Part shown: positions 8,986-17,088 of the stretch, in pieces
Position numbering within the stretch: the stretch's first letter is position 1
How the letters are laid out: each line of letters opens with the position of its first letter
Assembly: GCF_025362475.1 (NCBI RefSeq)
Contig: NZ_JANYGH010000050.1
Location: forward strand, 1-64,000
Direction of reading: 5' to 3'
Length of the DNA: 64,000 nt
DNA from: Mucilaginibacter sp.
GTDB lineage: Bacteria > Bacteroidota > Bacteroidia > Sphingobacteriales > Sphingobacteriaceae
Notes under the pieces: generated by a model
The model's input: the letters and a program-made list of their open reading frames with translations, nothing else
What the model was told of the DNA's origin: nothing
Database searches by the model: none
Position numbers and translations under genes: made by a program

Positions 8986-10374
8986 ATGAGCATTACATTT
9001 GAACCACTTATAGCAATTTTAATAGCAACCCAGCTGCGCAAGAAGATAAAGGCCGAAGGCACCAGGCCCGATTTAGCCCAATATATGCTTTATGCCATGT
9101 ATGCCGCCGTTGCATTGTTATGCCTTGGGTTTACTTTCCATAAAACAACATTAATTCTTTGGCTTGATCACCTCCTGATATTCGGGCTGGTAGCATTACC
9201 TTACGCAATAGATGAGTTTAAAAGTAGCCGTAACCTTAGTAATGCTATAATACCCTATGCTATAGCATCTTTTATTTCGGATGTGTTTGAAAAACTTTTC
9301 CCTAAGGTTTTTGAAAGCACTGAAGACTTTTTTCAAAGCGCCGTTGCGTTTGCTTTTTTATGGGCCTGTGCTATGTGGTTTATTAATCGTAAGCAAAATA
9401 AAGCTCTGGAAGTTGAACGCACCAAACGCCGAAATGAGGAAGAGCAAAACCGCATGATGGCCGCAATGAAAGTAAACCTGGAAAGCCAGGTTAAAGAACG
9501 CACGGCCGAGCTTACTCATCAGAAAGAAGAATTGCAGGGCGCCCTGGCCGAACTAAAAAGCACCCAGGCACAACTGGTACAACAGGAAAAGATGGCATCG
9601 CTGGGTGAGCTAACTGCCGGTATTGCCCATGAAATTCAAAATCCACTAAACTTTGTAAATAATTTTAGCGAAGTAAGTATTGAGTTACTGGAAGAACTTA
9701 AGGACGAAATATTAAGCAAATTGCCCGATGATGTTAAGCAGGAAGCGGACGACATCATGAGCGATATCACCCAAAACCTTACCAAAATAAACCAGCATGG
9801 CAAGCGTGCCGATGCCATTGTAAAAGGGATGCTGCAACACTCACGCACTACAACCGGTAAAAAAGAGCCCACGGATGTTAATGCCCTTGCCGACGAATAC
9901 CTGCGCTTAAGTTACCATGGTCTGCGCGCTAAGGACAAAATGTTTAACGCCGGTATGAAAACCAGTTTCGACGAAAACCTGGGTAAAATAGAGGCTATTC
10001 CGCAAGACCTGGGCCGGGTATTGCTCAATCTTTTTAATAACTCCTTTTATTCTGTTGCCGAAAAGAAAAAGCAAAACATACCGGGTTATGAACCTACAGT
10101 AAGCGTAGTTACCAAAAAGGTTAAAAACGCGGCAGGCTTAAGCGCCGTTGAGATTACCGTAAGCGACAATGGCACCGGCATCCCTCAAAAAGTGCTGGAT
10201 AAAATATATCAGCCTTTCTTTACCACCAAACCTACAGGGCAGGGAACAGGGTTAGGCCTATCAATGAGCTATGACATCATTACCAAAGGGCATGGTGGCG
10301 AGTTGAAGGTGGAAACAGCCGAAGGGGAGTTTGCCCGGTTTACGATCACCATTCCCGATATAAAAGCCAATTAA
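8986..10374 (+). CDS. Membrane sensor histidine kinase
   Basis: A 462-residue protein. The first 135 residues carry about four membrane helices with short loops and no large external domain, so the signal is probably sensed in or at the membrane. A coiled-coil linker (about 140-205) leads into the dimerisation domain, with phospho-acceptor His215 in Ala-His-Glu-Ile-Gln-Asn-Pro. The ATPase domain follows, with an N box near Leu-Leu-Asn-Leu-Phe-Asn-Asn, Asp-Asn-Gly-Thr-Gly-Ile, and a Gly-Gln-Gly-Thr-Gly-Leu-Gly-Leu-Ser lid. It starts the set with the receiver (10459) and the receiver-cyclase (10836) and very likely phosphorylates one or both. Confidence 0.9.
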   Translation: MSITFEPLIAILIATQLRKKIKAEGTRPDLAQYMLYAMYAAVALLCLGFTFHKTTLILWLDHLLIFGLVALPYAIDEFKSSRNLSNAIIPYAIASFISDVFEKLFPKVFESTEDFFQSAVAFAFLWACAMWFINRKQNKALEVERTKRRNEEEQNRMMAAMKVNLESQVKERTAELTHQKEELQGALAELKSTQAQLVQQEKMASLGELTAGIAHEIQNPLNFVNNFSEVSIELLEELKDEILSKLPDDVKQEADDIMSDITQNLTKINQHGKRADAIVKGMLQHSRTTTGKKEPTDVNALADEYLRLSYHGLRAKDKMFNAGMKTSFDENLGKIEAIPQDLGRVLLNLFNNSFYSVAEKKKQNIPGYEPTVSVVTKKVKNAAGLSAVEITVSDNGTGIPQKVLDKIYQPFFTTKPTGQGTGLGLSMSYDIITKGHGGELKVETAEGEFARFTITIPDIKAN

Positions 10375-10458
10375 TAGTATACAATTGGCAAGAATTTCAT
10401 TTCTTATTAACACCCTATACAATAAACATATAATTTAACTTTGGAATAATATTTACTT

Positions 10459-10836
10459 ATGAAAATACTTGTTGTTGACGATGAGGCCGATGTACAGCCG
10501 TTGTTTTTACAACGTTTCCGCAAAGAAATAAAAAGTGGAGAAATTGGGTTTAACTTTGCGCAATCCGGAGAAGAAGCCATGACATTCCTGGCTGTTAACC
10601 ATTCGGAAGTGGTATTGATCTTATCAGACATCAACATGCCGGGCATGAGCGGTTTAGAGCTTTTGGATAGAATAAGGCATACCTACGAAAAGCCACCGCC
10701 GGTGGTGATGATGATAACTGCCTATGGCGATGATGAGAATTACAAACGATCAATGGAATTAGGCGCGAATGATTTTTTGACCAAGCCGCTTGATTTTAAT
10801 AATTTAAAAGAAAAACTTAAACATATAGAACAATAA
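10459..10836 (+). CDS. Single-domain response regulator (CheY-like receiver)
   Basis: A 125-residue receiver with no output domain. The acidic pair Asp7-Asp8, phospho-acceptor Asp57 (Leu-Ser-Asp-Ile-Asn-Met-Pro), Thr in Met-Ile-Thr-Ala-Tyr, and Lys in Thr-Lys-Pro are all present, so it should be phosphorylated. It lies 84 bases after the kinase, and its TAA shares one base with the ATG of the next gene (TAATG), so the two are translationally coupled. It may be a phosphate shuttle or a competitor for the receiver-cyclase. Confidence 0.92.
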   Translation: MKILVVDDEADVQPLFLQRFRKEIKSGEIGFNFAQSGEEAMTFLAVNHSEVVLILSDINMPGMSGLELLDRIRHTYEKPPPVVMMITAYGDDENYKRSMELGANDFLTKPLDFNNLKEKLKHIEQ

Positions 10837-11879
10837 TGGCCAAGATACTGGTGGTTGATGATGAATCGGATCTGGAATTTTTGATAAAACAAAAATTCAG
10901 GAAGAAGATACGCGAAAAGGTTTACGATTTTGTATTTGCCCATAATGGTTTTGAAGCATTAGTTAAACTTGCCGAGGAACCTGATATTGATGTTGTGCTA
11001 AGCGACATCAACATGCCCGAAATGGATGGCCTAACCTTGCTCACAAAACTGCCCGAGGCTAACCCTATACTAAAGGCTGTAATGGTATCTGCTTACAGCG
11101 ATATGGATAATATTCGTACCGCCATGAACCGCGGCGCTTTTGATTTTGTATGTAAACCGGTAAATTTTGATGATTTGGATATCACCATCGAAAAAACCCT
11201 GCTACATGTAATTGAGCTCAAAAAAACACTACAGGCCATAAAAGAGAACAACATCCTACGCATGTATGTGGATGAGAATGTTTTAAATTTCATGACCCAT
11301 AAGGAGTTTGAAGCCAGTCTGCTATCTAACGAATCCATTGATGCCACGGTTATATTTATTGATATATGCGGTTTTACGGCCATATCAGAGCATGTACCCG
11401 CCAACACTGTTGTAGGTTTGATAAATAAGCTTTTTGATTTGATGGTGAAAGAAATTATAGCGCAAACCGGCCATATTGATAAGTTTATGGGTGATGCTGT
11501 TATGGCGGTTTTCAGAGGCGAGTACCATCTTGACCGCGCTATTGATGCCGCTTTGGCCGTGAGAGAAAAAATGAACGCAGCCGAAGCCGTAATTTATGGC
11601 GATAAAACTTTTAAGCCCGAGGTTTCTATTGGTATAAATTCCGGCGAAATGATATCGGGCAATATTGGTTCAGCATCCTTAAAAAGATTGGATTATACTG
11701 TAATTGGCGATGCTGTTAACCTGGCCCAACGCCTGCAATCGGTAGCCAAAGCCAACCAGATCATTGTTACCGACGAGGTGTATGAAAAAGCAAAAGAATC
11801 GTTCGCTTTCAACAAGATTGGGGAAGTAAACCTGAAAAACAAGTTGAAACCTGTGGAGATTTATGAAGTAGTGAGTTAG
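10836..11879 (+). CDS. Receiver-class III adenylate cyclase fusion
   Basis: A 347-residue response regulator whose output is a nucleotide cyclase. The receiver (1-120) has Asp8-Asp9, phospho-acceptor Asp57 and Lys107. A helical linker (120-160) leads to a class III cyclase domain (about 168-347). The metal aspartates Asp176 (Phe-Ile-Asp-Ile-Cys-Gly-Phe) and Asp220 (Phe-Met-Gly-Asp), the adenine-selecting pair Lys216 and Asp286, and the transition-state residues Asn295 and Arg299 are all present. This predicts an active enzyme making cAMP under kinase control. It overlaps the preceding receiver by one base. The cAMP receptor is not in the window. Confidence 0.9.
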   Translation: MAKILVVDDESDLEFLIKQKFRKKIREKVYDFVFAHNGFEALVKLAEEPDIDVVLSDINMPEMDGLTLLTKLPEANPILKAVMVSAYSDMDNIRTAMNRGAFDFVCKPVNFDDLDITIEKTLLHVIELKKTLQAIKENNILRMYVDENVLNFMTHKEFEASLLSNESIDATVIFIDICGFTAISEHVPANTVVGLINKLFDLMVKEIIAQTGHIDKFMGDAVMAVFRGEYHLDRAIDAALAVREKMNAAEAVIYGDKTFKPEVSIGINSGEMISGNIGSASLKRLDYTVIGDAVNLAQRLQSVAKANQIIVTDEVYEKAKESFAFNKIGEVNLKNKLKPVEIYEVVS

Positions 11880-11882
11880 TAG

Positions 11883-11956
11883 CAAGTAGTTAGTATCAAG
11901 ATAGCTACAGGAAGTGGCCTCTTCATAAAATCTTGATACTTGATACTAACTACTTG
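11883..11956. terminator. Inverted repeat between convergent genes
   Basis: Arms 11883-11898 and 11941-11956 are 16-base perfect complements (CAAGTAGTTAGTATCA) with a 42-base loop. It separates the convergent cyclase and YitT genes. There is no long T run, so termination is plausible but not certain. The right side also repeats the word TTGATACT in tandem. Confidence 0.45.
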
Positions 11957-11967
11957 ATTCCAAAAAA

Positions 11968-12846
11968 TCAATGTTCCCTTACTCGTTTCTTTAAAACTCC
12001 GCCGGCTGCTTCTTTAATGCTATTGGTAAATACAAAAGCCTTAGGATCAATACTGTGAACCAGATTTTTTAGTCGGCGTACCTCAAAACGGGTTATTACT
12101 GTGAAGATGATATCAACCGGCTGGTGTACATCAAAGCTCCCTTTTAAAAAACCGCGTTCGCCTTTATAAATGGTAATGCCGCGCCCCAGTTCCATTACCA
12201 GTTTTTCTTTGATGATCTCGCTTTGGCCGGATATAATGTTTACTGCAGTATATTCCTCTAAACCATCAATAACAAAGCTGATAGTGCGCGAAGCCGTGTA
12301 ATAAGTTAATATAGAGTACAATGCGGTTGGAAGGCCCAATTCAAAAGCTGCTATTAAAAAGATAATGATATTGATACCTAAAATAATTTCGCTGATGGTA
12401 AAGCTGCTACGTTTTAAGGTGTAAAGAGCCAGTATCTCTATACCATCAAGGGCACAGCCACCGCGGATGGAAAGTCCTACTCCTAAGCCCATAAATACGC
12501 CGCCAAATATAGATACCAGCAACTTATCGGATGTAATGACAGGGTAAGGCACATATAGCAGGCAAATGCCCAATCCTATAACACAAATAAAGGTTTTAAG
12601 CGCGAATGCCCGGTTTACCTGGAACATCCCCATGATGATAAACGGGATATTGGCTGCGATGATGACGAAAGCTATATTAATATGATATAGCTCATGAATA
12701 AGCAGGGAAATTCCGGTTACCCCACCATCAAAAAATTGGTTGGGGACCAAAAATCCTTTTAAGGCAAAGCCGCAAAATAAGATCCCAATAACTACGGTAA
12801 CTACATCCTTAATTATTTCAGGTAAACTATGCTCCGGTTTAGACAT
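11968..12846 (-). CDS. YitT family membrane protein with DUF2179 domain
   Basis: A 292-residue protein with about five or six membrane helices in the first 200 residues, matching the YitT family. The family blocks Asn-Gln-Phe-Phe-Asp-Gly-Gly-Val-Thr-Gly-Ile-Ser and Gly-Gly-Cys-Ala-Leu-Asp-Gly are present. A cytoplasmic DUF2179 domain follows, with Gly-Arg-Gly-Ile-Thr-Ile-Tyr-Lys-Gly-Glu-Arg-Gly and Val-Arg-Arg-Leu-Lys. YitT proteins are widespread and have no settled substrate. The start overlaps the HD-domain gene upstream by 8 bases, so the two are translationally coupled. Confidence 0.9.
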   Translation of the reverse strand: MSKPEHSLPEIIKDVVTVVIGILFCGFALKGFLVPNQFFDGGVTGISLLIHELYHINIAFVIIAANIPFIIMGMFQVNRAFALKTFICVIGLGICLLYVPYPVITSDKLLVSIFGGVFMGLGVGLSIRGGCALDGIEILALYTLKRSSFTISEIILGINIIIFLIAAFELGLPTALYSILTYYTASRTISFVIDGLEEYTAVNIISGQSEIIKEKLVMELGRGITIYKGERGFLKGSFDVHQPVDIIFTVITRFEVRRLKNLVHSIDPKAFVFTNSIKEAAGGVLKKRVREH

Positions 12847-13435
12847 GTATATTATTTAAATTTAACGCTTCAATTATTGCTTTCAGGTGCTCTTCCTTGG
12901 CAGCCGCCCTTAAATCTACAGCCGTTTTGGTAAAGTAATGATGGCTTCTTAGAAAGCTTACCTGTTGTTTATCCCATTCCTGTTCATTTTGCAGGTGATG
13001 TGTTATTACAAGTTCCGAAAATAACCTTTTGCTGAGTATAAAAAAATCATTCCGGCCTAAATAATCCAAATCGGCATCACAAATAATTTCACCCAGTTTA
13101 TTGCGTGGACTTTGCGGCAGCTTAGTCGCCATAATAATATCACAGATAGTCGCTATTTCATCAGGCGAATAATCAAATTCCGGCAAGTATTCACGCGCAA
13201 TTTTACAGGAGCTATTTTCATGATCAACATGTCCATACAGAAAACCGGCATCATGAAACAAAGCGGCAGTTAATAACAAAACAGTTTCATTTTCGCTTAT
13301 CCCCTCACCCAATGCAATTTGTTTTGCCGCTGTGTAAACATCTTCGGCATGTGTAACATTGTGGTAGTAAAAATTGGCAGGGAGTTCCCTTTTTATTTTA
13401 TCCAGTATAAATTCCCTGGCCTTATCAATCTGCAT
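12839..13435 (-). CDS. HD-domain phosphohydrolase
   Basis: A 198-residue soluble protein with an HD metal-binding fold. His25/His29 lie near the N-terminus, the His61-Asp62 doublet is in Leu-Phe-His-Asp-Ala-Gly, and a later Asp lies in Cys-Asp-Ala-Asp-Leu-Asp. It should hydrolyse a phosphate ester or nucleotide, but the substrate cannot be predicted. It is first in a two-gene unit with the YitT gene (8-base overlap) and is transcribed divergently from the SDR gene at 13564. Confidence 0.85.
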   Translation of the reverse strand: MQIDKAREFILDKIKRELPANFYYHNVTHAEDVYTAAKQIALGEGISENETVLLLTAALFHDAGFLYGHVDHENSSCKIAREYLPEFDYSPDEIATICDIIMATKLPQSPRNKLGEIICDADLDYLGRNDFFILSKRLFSELVITHHLQNEQEWDKQQVSFLRSHHYFTKTAVDLRAAAKEEHLKAIIEALNLNNIHV

Positions 13436-13503
13436 TTTAATTAAATAGGCCGCTAATATAATAAATTGCCCTGCCAGGAACGGCTGAACGTAGAAAATTT
13501 AGG

Positions 13504-13548
13504 ACTAATACAATAATGTATTAATAATTACAATATTAGTATATTTAC
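13504..13548 (+). promoter_or_regulatory. AT-rich dyad operator and promoter of the SDR-oxygenase unit
   Basis: TAATACAATAATGTATTA (13506-13523) has perfect 7-base arms. An outer pair ACTAATA (13504-13510) and TATTAGT (13534-13540) nests around it. TATATTTA (13540-13547) fits a Bacteroidota -7 box. The 18-mer matches 15 of 18 bases of the dyad before ispH. A MarR protein encoded in the cluster is the obvious candidate to bind it. Confidence 0.6.
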
Positions 13549-13563
13549 ATACAATAGAGGAAT

Positions 13564-14271
13564 ATGGATTTTATAAACAAAAATATTTTAGTAGTTGGCG
13601 GCAGTTCAGGTATAGGATTCTCGTTAATTAATTTACTTTCTTTGGCTGGCGCAAAAGTTTATAATGCATCAAGAAATCCAGCAAATAATTGGCCTCAGGG
13701 AATAAATCATATAGCACTCGATGTTTTAGGCGACATGAGCATGTTGGCATCTCAACTCCCTGAACAATTGCATGGATTAGTTTACTGTGTTGGCAGCATT
13801 ACGTTAAAACCATTTTTACGCGTAACTACAGATGATTTTTTAAATGATTACAGGCTTAACGTTATTGGCGCTGCAGGAGTTATTCAGCAAGCGCTTAAAT
13901 CTCTAAAAGCTGCACCATCATCCATTGTTTTGATAAGTACCGTTGCCGTAAAAACAGGCATGAGCTATCACACCAGTATCACGGCAGCCAAAGGCGGTGT
14001 TGAAGGTTTTGCCATATCACTTGCCGCCGAACTTGCACCACAGCTAATCCGTGTTAATGTAATTGCACCATCATTAACTGATACACGCCTTGCACAAAAT
14101 TTATTAAACACGCCAGAGAAACGGGAAAGTGCAGCCAAAAGACATCCTTTGGGAAAATTTGGCCTACCGGGCGATATTGCATCTGCTATTGCGTTCTTAT
14201 TATCAGACGAAAGTTCCTGGGTAACCGGACAGGTATTGGGTGTAGATGGCGGTTTGGGTAATTTAAAATAA
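13564..14271 (+). CDS. SDR family protein with an altered active site
   Basis: A 235-residue short-chain dehydrogenase/reductase. The nucleotide-binding Gly12-Gly-Ser-Ser-Gly-Ile-Gly18 and the C-terminal Val-Thr-Gly-Gln-Val-Leu-Gly-Val-Asp-Gly-Gly are intact. The catalytic Ser125 and Lys143 are present, but Ile139 occupies the Tyr position of the Tyr-x-x-x-Lys motif (Tyr135 is four residues too early). Activity may therefore be changed or depend on another residue. An AGAGGA sequence precedes the ATG. The stop is one base before the oxygenase start, so they form one unit. The AT-rich dyad upstream suggests MarR control. Confidence 0.88.
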   Translation: MDFINKNILVVGGSSGIGFSLINLLSLAGAKVYNASRNPANNWPQGINHIALDVLGDMSMLASQLPEQLHGLVYCVGSITLKPFLRVTTDDFLNDYRLNVIGAAGVIQQALKSLKAAPSSIVLISTVAVKTGMSYHTSITAAKGGVEGFAISLAAELAPQLIRVNVIAPSLTDTRLAQNLLNTPEKRESAAKRHPLGKFGLPGDIASAIAFLLSDESSWVTGQVLGVDGGLGNLK

Positions 14272-14272
14272 A

Positions 14273-15334
14273 ATGATCAATAAACTGATAGCCGATAACG
14301 CTTTTTTATCGTCGCAACGGCACGTTGGCGATGTGCCTGCCGACGAGTTCATTGCCCGCGTTTTTAATGAAGCCACGCAAAAAAAAGATCTTTACAATTG
14401 GCTAAATGAATTAAATAGCAACATGCAATTATCATTACCATCACTTTTTGCGGATGAGCAACTTGTTAAAGATACGTGCCAGCTCCCATTTTGGGCAGAT
14501 AGTAAATTGATGGCCAAAGGTTCCGCCTTTTTTACCCGCCATGCTACTTTGATCATGAATTTACTTGGGCTACTATCGCTGCCCTATTGCTATGCTGCAG
14601 CGGATGGTGCAATGGTATTATATTTATCAGATAAGATACGCAATGATACAGGCAAACGCCTTTATGATACCGCTGAGTTTGTATGGACCGTTATGGCGCC
14701 CGGCGCCTTTGAACAAAATGGCAGAGCGTTTGCAGCTATATTAAAAGTAAGGTTGATGCATGCGGCCGCAAGATATTACACCTTAAAATACAATACATGG
14801 GATAGTGCGTGGGGCAGTCCAATAAATCAGGAAGATATGGCTGGAACAAATCTTGCCTTTTCATTAATAGTGATGAGGGGACTTCGTAAATTTGGTATTA
14901 ATATCAGTGAAACCGACAGGCGGGCGTTTTTACACTTGTGGCAAGTTATAGGTTATAAACTGGGTATTAAAACTGAATTATTGCCTGAAAATGGTAAAGA
15001 AGCCTATGATCTTGAACAAGCTATAAGGTGGCGGCAATTTAAAGCATCTGAACAGGGTAAGACATTGACAACCTCTTTAACAGATTTTTTTTCCAAACTG
15101 AAAAACATCACTCCTCTATCCCATAAAGAAACCATACAACTTATGCGCTATCTACTTGGGGATGACGTTGCTAACCTATTGGATATACCGAAAGGAAACC
15201 TACCCGATAGTACTATCCATTTAATGCAGATCACTAATACTTTTAAAGATTTAAAACCGGTTGATAATCTTCATAATACATATCTGGACCTTTATTATCA
15301 ATTTAAAAAAACAAACTTAACAGGGGCAAAATAA
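14273..15334 (+). CDS. DUF2236 oxygenase (mpaB / rubber-oxygenase-like)
   Basis: A 353-residue, mostly helical protein of the DUF2236 family, which includes latex-clearing protein (Lcp) and fungal MpaB, haem-b enzymes that cleave C=C bonds in isoprenoid chains. The conserved core is seen in Asp-Thr-Ala-Glu-Phe (132-136), Arg160-Leu-Met-His163-Ala-Ala-Ala-Arg, and Gln-Glu-Asp-Met-Ala-Gly-Thr (186-192). His163 is the likely haem ligand. No signal peptide is visible, so it is probably cytoplasmic, unlike secreted Lcp. It follows the SDR gene by one base. With an IspH gene in the same cluster, an isoprenoid substrate is an attractive but unproved idea. Confidence 0.82.
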   Translation: MINKLIADNAFLSSQRHVGDVPADEFIARVFNEATQKKDLYNWLNELNSNMQLSLPSLFADEQLVKDTCQLPFWADSKLMAKGSAFFTRHATLIMNLLGLLSLPYCYAAADGAMVLYLSDKIRNDTGKRLYDTAEFVWTVMAPGAFEQNGRAFAAILKVRLMHAAARYYTLKYNTWDSAWGSPINQEDMAGTNLAFSLIVMRGLRKFGINISETDRRAFLHLWQVIGYKLGIKTELLPENGKEAYDLEQAIRWRQFKASEQGKTLTTSLTDFFSKLKNITPLSHKETIQLMRYLLGDDVANLLDIPKGNLPDSTIHLMQITNTFKDLKPVDNLHNTYLDLYYQFKKTNLTGAK

Positions 15335-15354
15335 TTGCACATTATTAATAAACA

Positions 15355-15373
15355 AACGTAATTGTATATTTAC
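15355..15373 (+). promoter_or_regulatory. Putative promoter of the marR gene
   Basis: AATTGTATATTTAC repeats the right half of the ispH dyad and its -7 box (TATATTTA at 15365-15372). This fits autoregulation by the MarR product, though a full dyad is not obvious here. Confidence 0.45.
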
Positions 15374-15453
15374 AAGTTAAAATAACTGCTACTTAAAATA
15401 GGCCCAATTATTGGTTTAATATGCTTATTTTAAATACCGGGTAAAATGAAGAT

Positions 15454-16134
15454 ATGAAATCGTACGAGCTGGCCCATCAAATGTTGAATTTAATAGAGGA
15501 ATTTGAAAACCAAAATCCTGGGAAAGATCTTTCGCTACAGAACTTCGCCGGCTTCTTTTTGAACCATGTAACGGAAAGCGTTAAGCCTATAGATTCTTCG
15601 GATGTACGATTTGGCGATCAGGAGCCAGAGGCGCAGCAATTGGCTTTTCAAATTGATAATGCCATAGGGCGCTTGGTGGTTTACATGAGCCGGTATGCAA
15701 AATTCTACATAAAAAAAGCTTTAGATAAAACACCTTTGCAAACGGCAGAAGACTTTACCTGCCTGGCCATATTACTTACGCACGATAACCTTTTAAAGGG
15801 CGAACTCATCAGCCGCAACATTCAGGAAAAAACATCAGGAACAGAAGTAATCAGGCGCTTAATTGCCGCCGAACTGGTGGATCAAACTGATGATGAAAAC
15901 GATAAACGCAGCAAGCGCATCACTATTACTCAAAAAGGCAGGGAGCTTCTGTACATAGTATTTAACGATATGAATAATGTTGGTAAGATAGTAACAGGCA
16001 ACCTTAATATGCATGAAAAATTAACATTGCAATTTTTACTGCAAAAACTGGAAGACTTTCATTACGATGTTTATCAAAATAAAAACATCCACTCCAAAAC
16101 CGACCTGCGAAAATTAGCGGAGGAAAATTCTTAA
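15454..16134 (+). CDS. MarR family transcriptional regulator
   Basis: A 226-residue winged-helix regulator, longer than the usual 140-160 because of an N-terminal extension of about 70 residues. The DNA-binding part is around 110-175, with a recognition helix near Gly-Thr-Glu-Val-Ile-Arg-Arg-Leu and a wing containing Asp-Glu-Asn-Asp-Lys-Arg-Ser-Lys-Arg. It sits between the oxygenase and ispH genes on the same strand. Related AT-rich sequences lie upstream of the SDR gene, this gene and ispH, so it probably controls the whole cluster and itself. The ligand is unknown. No cysteine switch stands out. Confidence 0.85.
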   Translation: MKSYELAHQMLNLIEEFENQNPGKDLSLQNFAGFFLNHVTESVKPIDSSDVRFGDQEPEAQQLAFQIDNAIGRLVVYMSRYAKFYIKKALDKTPLQTAEDFTCLAILLTHDNLLKGELISRNIQEKTSGTEVIRRLIAAELVDQTDDENDKRSKRITITQKGRELLYIVFNDMNNVGKIVTGNLNMHEKLTLQFLLQKLEDFHYDVYQNKNIHSKTDLRKLAEENS

Positions 16135-16164
16135 TAGTTCAATACCATTCTAAATTTTATAATT

Positions 16165-16185
16165 TAATACAATATTGTATATTTG
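16165..16185 (+). promoter_or_regulatory. Palindromic operator overlapping the ispH promoter
   Basis: ATACAATATTGTAT (16167-16180) is a perfect 14-base palindrome. It overlaps TATATTTG (16178-16185), an exact match to the Bacteroidota -7 consensus TAnnTTTG. Extended to 18 bases it matches 15 positions of the dyad before the SDR gene. A repressor bound here would cover the promoter. Confidence 0.65.
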
Positions 16186-16200
16186 ATTAATCGATCAAAT

Positions 16201-17046
16201 ATGCTGCATTTACAGGTTAGTATTGATAAAAATTCAGGTTTTTGCTTTGGCGTGATATATGCCATTGATATGGCCGAGCAGATCCTTGCCGAGAAAGATT
16301 ATTTATATTGTCTTGGCGATATTGTTCATAATGATGAGGAAGTAAAGCGTTTACAGCAATTGGGCCTTATTATTATTGATCATGAAAGATTCAATGAACT
16401 ACGTAACGAAGAGGTATTGATTAGGGCGCATGGTGAACCTCCTTCAACTTATCAAATCGCACTCAATAACAATTTAAAGTTAATGGATGCCTCTTGCCCG
16501 GTGGTACTCAAACTTCAAAATCGTATCAAAAAATCATATGACAGTGGTAAAGAAATATACATTTTTGGCAAAGAACGGCATGCAGAAGTTATTGGTTTGC
16601 TTGGACAAACCGGTAACCACGCAATTGTATTTGAAAAATATGACGAACTTAATGCTCATACACTCCCCGCAGAAATAACTTTATATAGCCAAACTACCAA
16701 AAGCACTACAGAATTATACCATGTAAAAAATAGGCTTGAATCAAGGGGTATAAAAGTTGATCTCAAAGATACCATCTGCCGCCAGGTTTCTAATCGTGAC
16801 GAGGAATTGAGAGGTTTTGCCTCGCGTTTTAATGTAGTGCTATTTGTTTCGGGCTCTAAATCATCTAACGGAAAAATGCTGTTCACAGCTTGCAAGGAAG
16901 CTAACCCGGCTACTTATTTTGTTTCGAGCCCTGACGATATTGATAATTCATGGTTTAAAGGAAAAGAGCAGGTAGGCATTTGTGGTGCAACATCAACTCC
17001 TATGTGGCTTATGGAAAATGTGAGAGACAAATTGCTTAAAATTTAA
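16201..17046 (+). CDS. ispH: 4-hydroxy-3-methylbut-2-enyl diphosphate reductase (IspH)
   Basis: A 281-residue iron-sulfur enzyme for the last step of the MEP pathway, reducing HMBPP to IPP and DMAPP. The three cluster-binding cysteines are present: Cys15 (Gly-Phe-Cys-Phe-Gly-Val), Cys99 (Ala-Ser-Cys-Pro-Val-Val) and Cys193 (Thr-Ile-Cys-Arg). Also present are the His pair of Val-His-Asn and Ala-His-Gly-Glu-Pro-Pro, catalytic Glu129 and Ser-Gln-Thr-Thr. I start at the ATG at 16201. The in-frame TTG at 16183 falls inside the -7 promoter box and would lie upstream of transcription. Whether this is the only ispH or a regulated second copy cannot be told from the window. Confidence 0.92.
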   Translation: MLHLQVSIDKNSGFCFGVIYAIDMAEQILAEKDYLYCLGDIVHNDEEVKRLQQLGLIIIDHERFNELRNEEVLIRAHGEPPSTYQIALNNNLKLMDASCPVVLKLQNRIKKSYDSGKEIYIFGKERHAEVIGLLGQTGNHAIVFEKYDELNAHTLPAEITLYSQTTKSTTELYHVKNRLESRGIKVDLKDTICRQVSNRDEELRGFASRFNVVLFVSGSKSSNGKMLFTACKEANPATYFVSSPDDIDNSWFKGKEQVGICGATSTPMWLMENVRDKLLKI

Positions 17047-17088
17047 GTCGCCATACTTTAATGTTTTGCAAACGGCTATATTAGCTAC

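Noticed and set aside
16183..16200. TTG start six codons upstream of the ispH ATG
   Set aside because: It overlaps the -7 promoter box TATATTTG, so it would not be in the mRNA.
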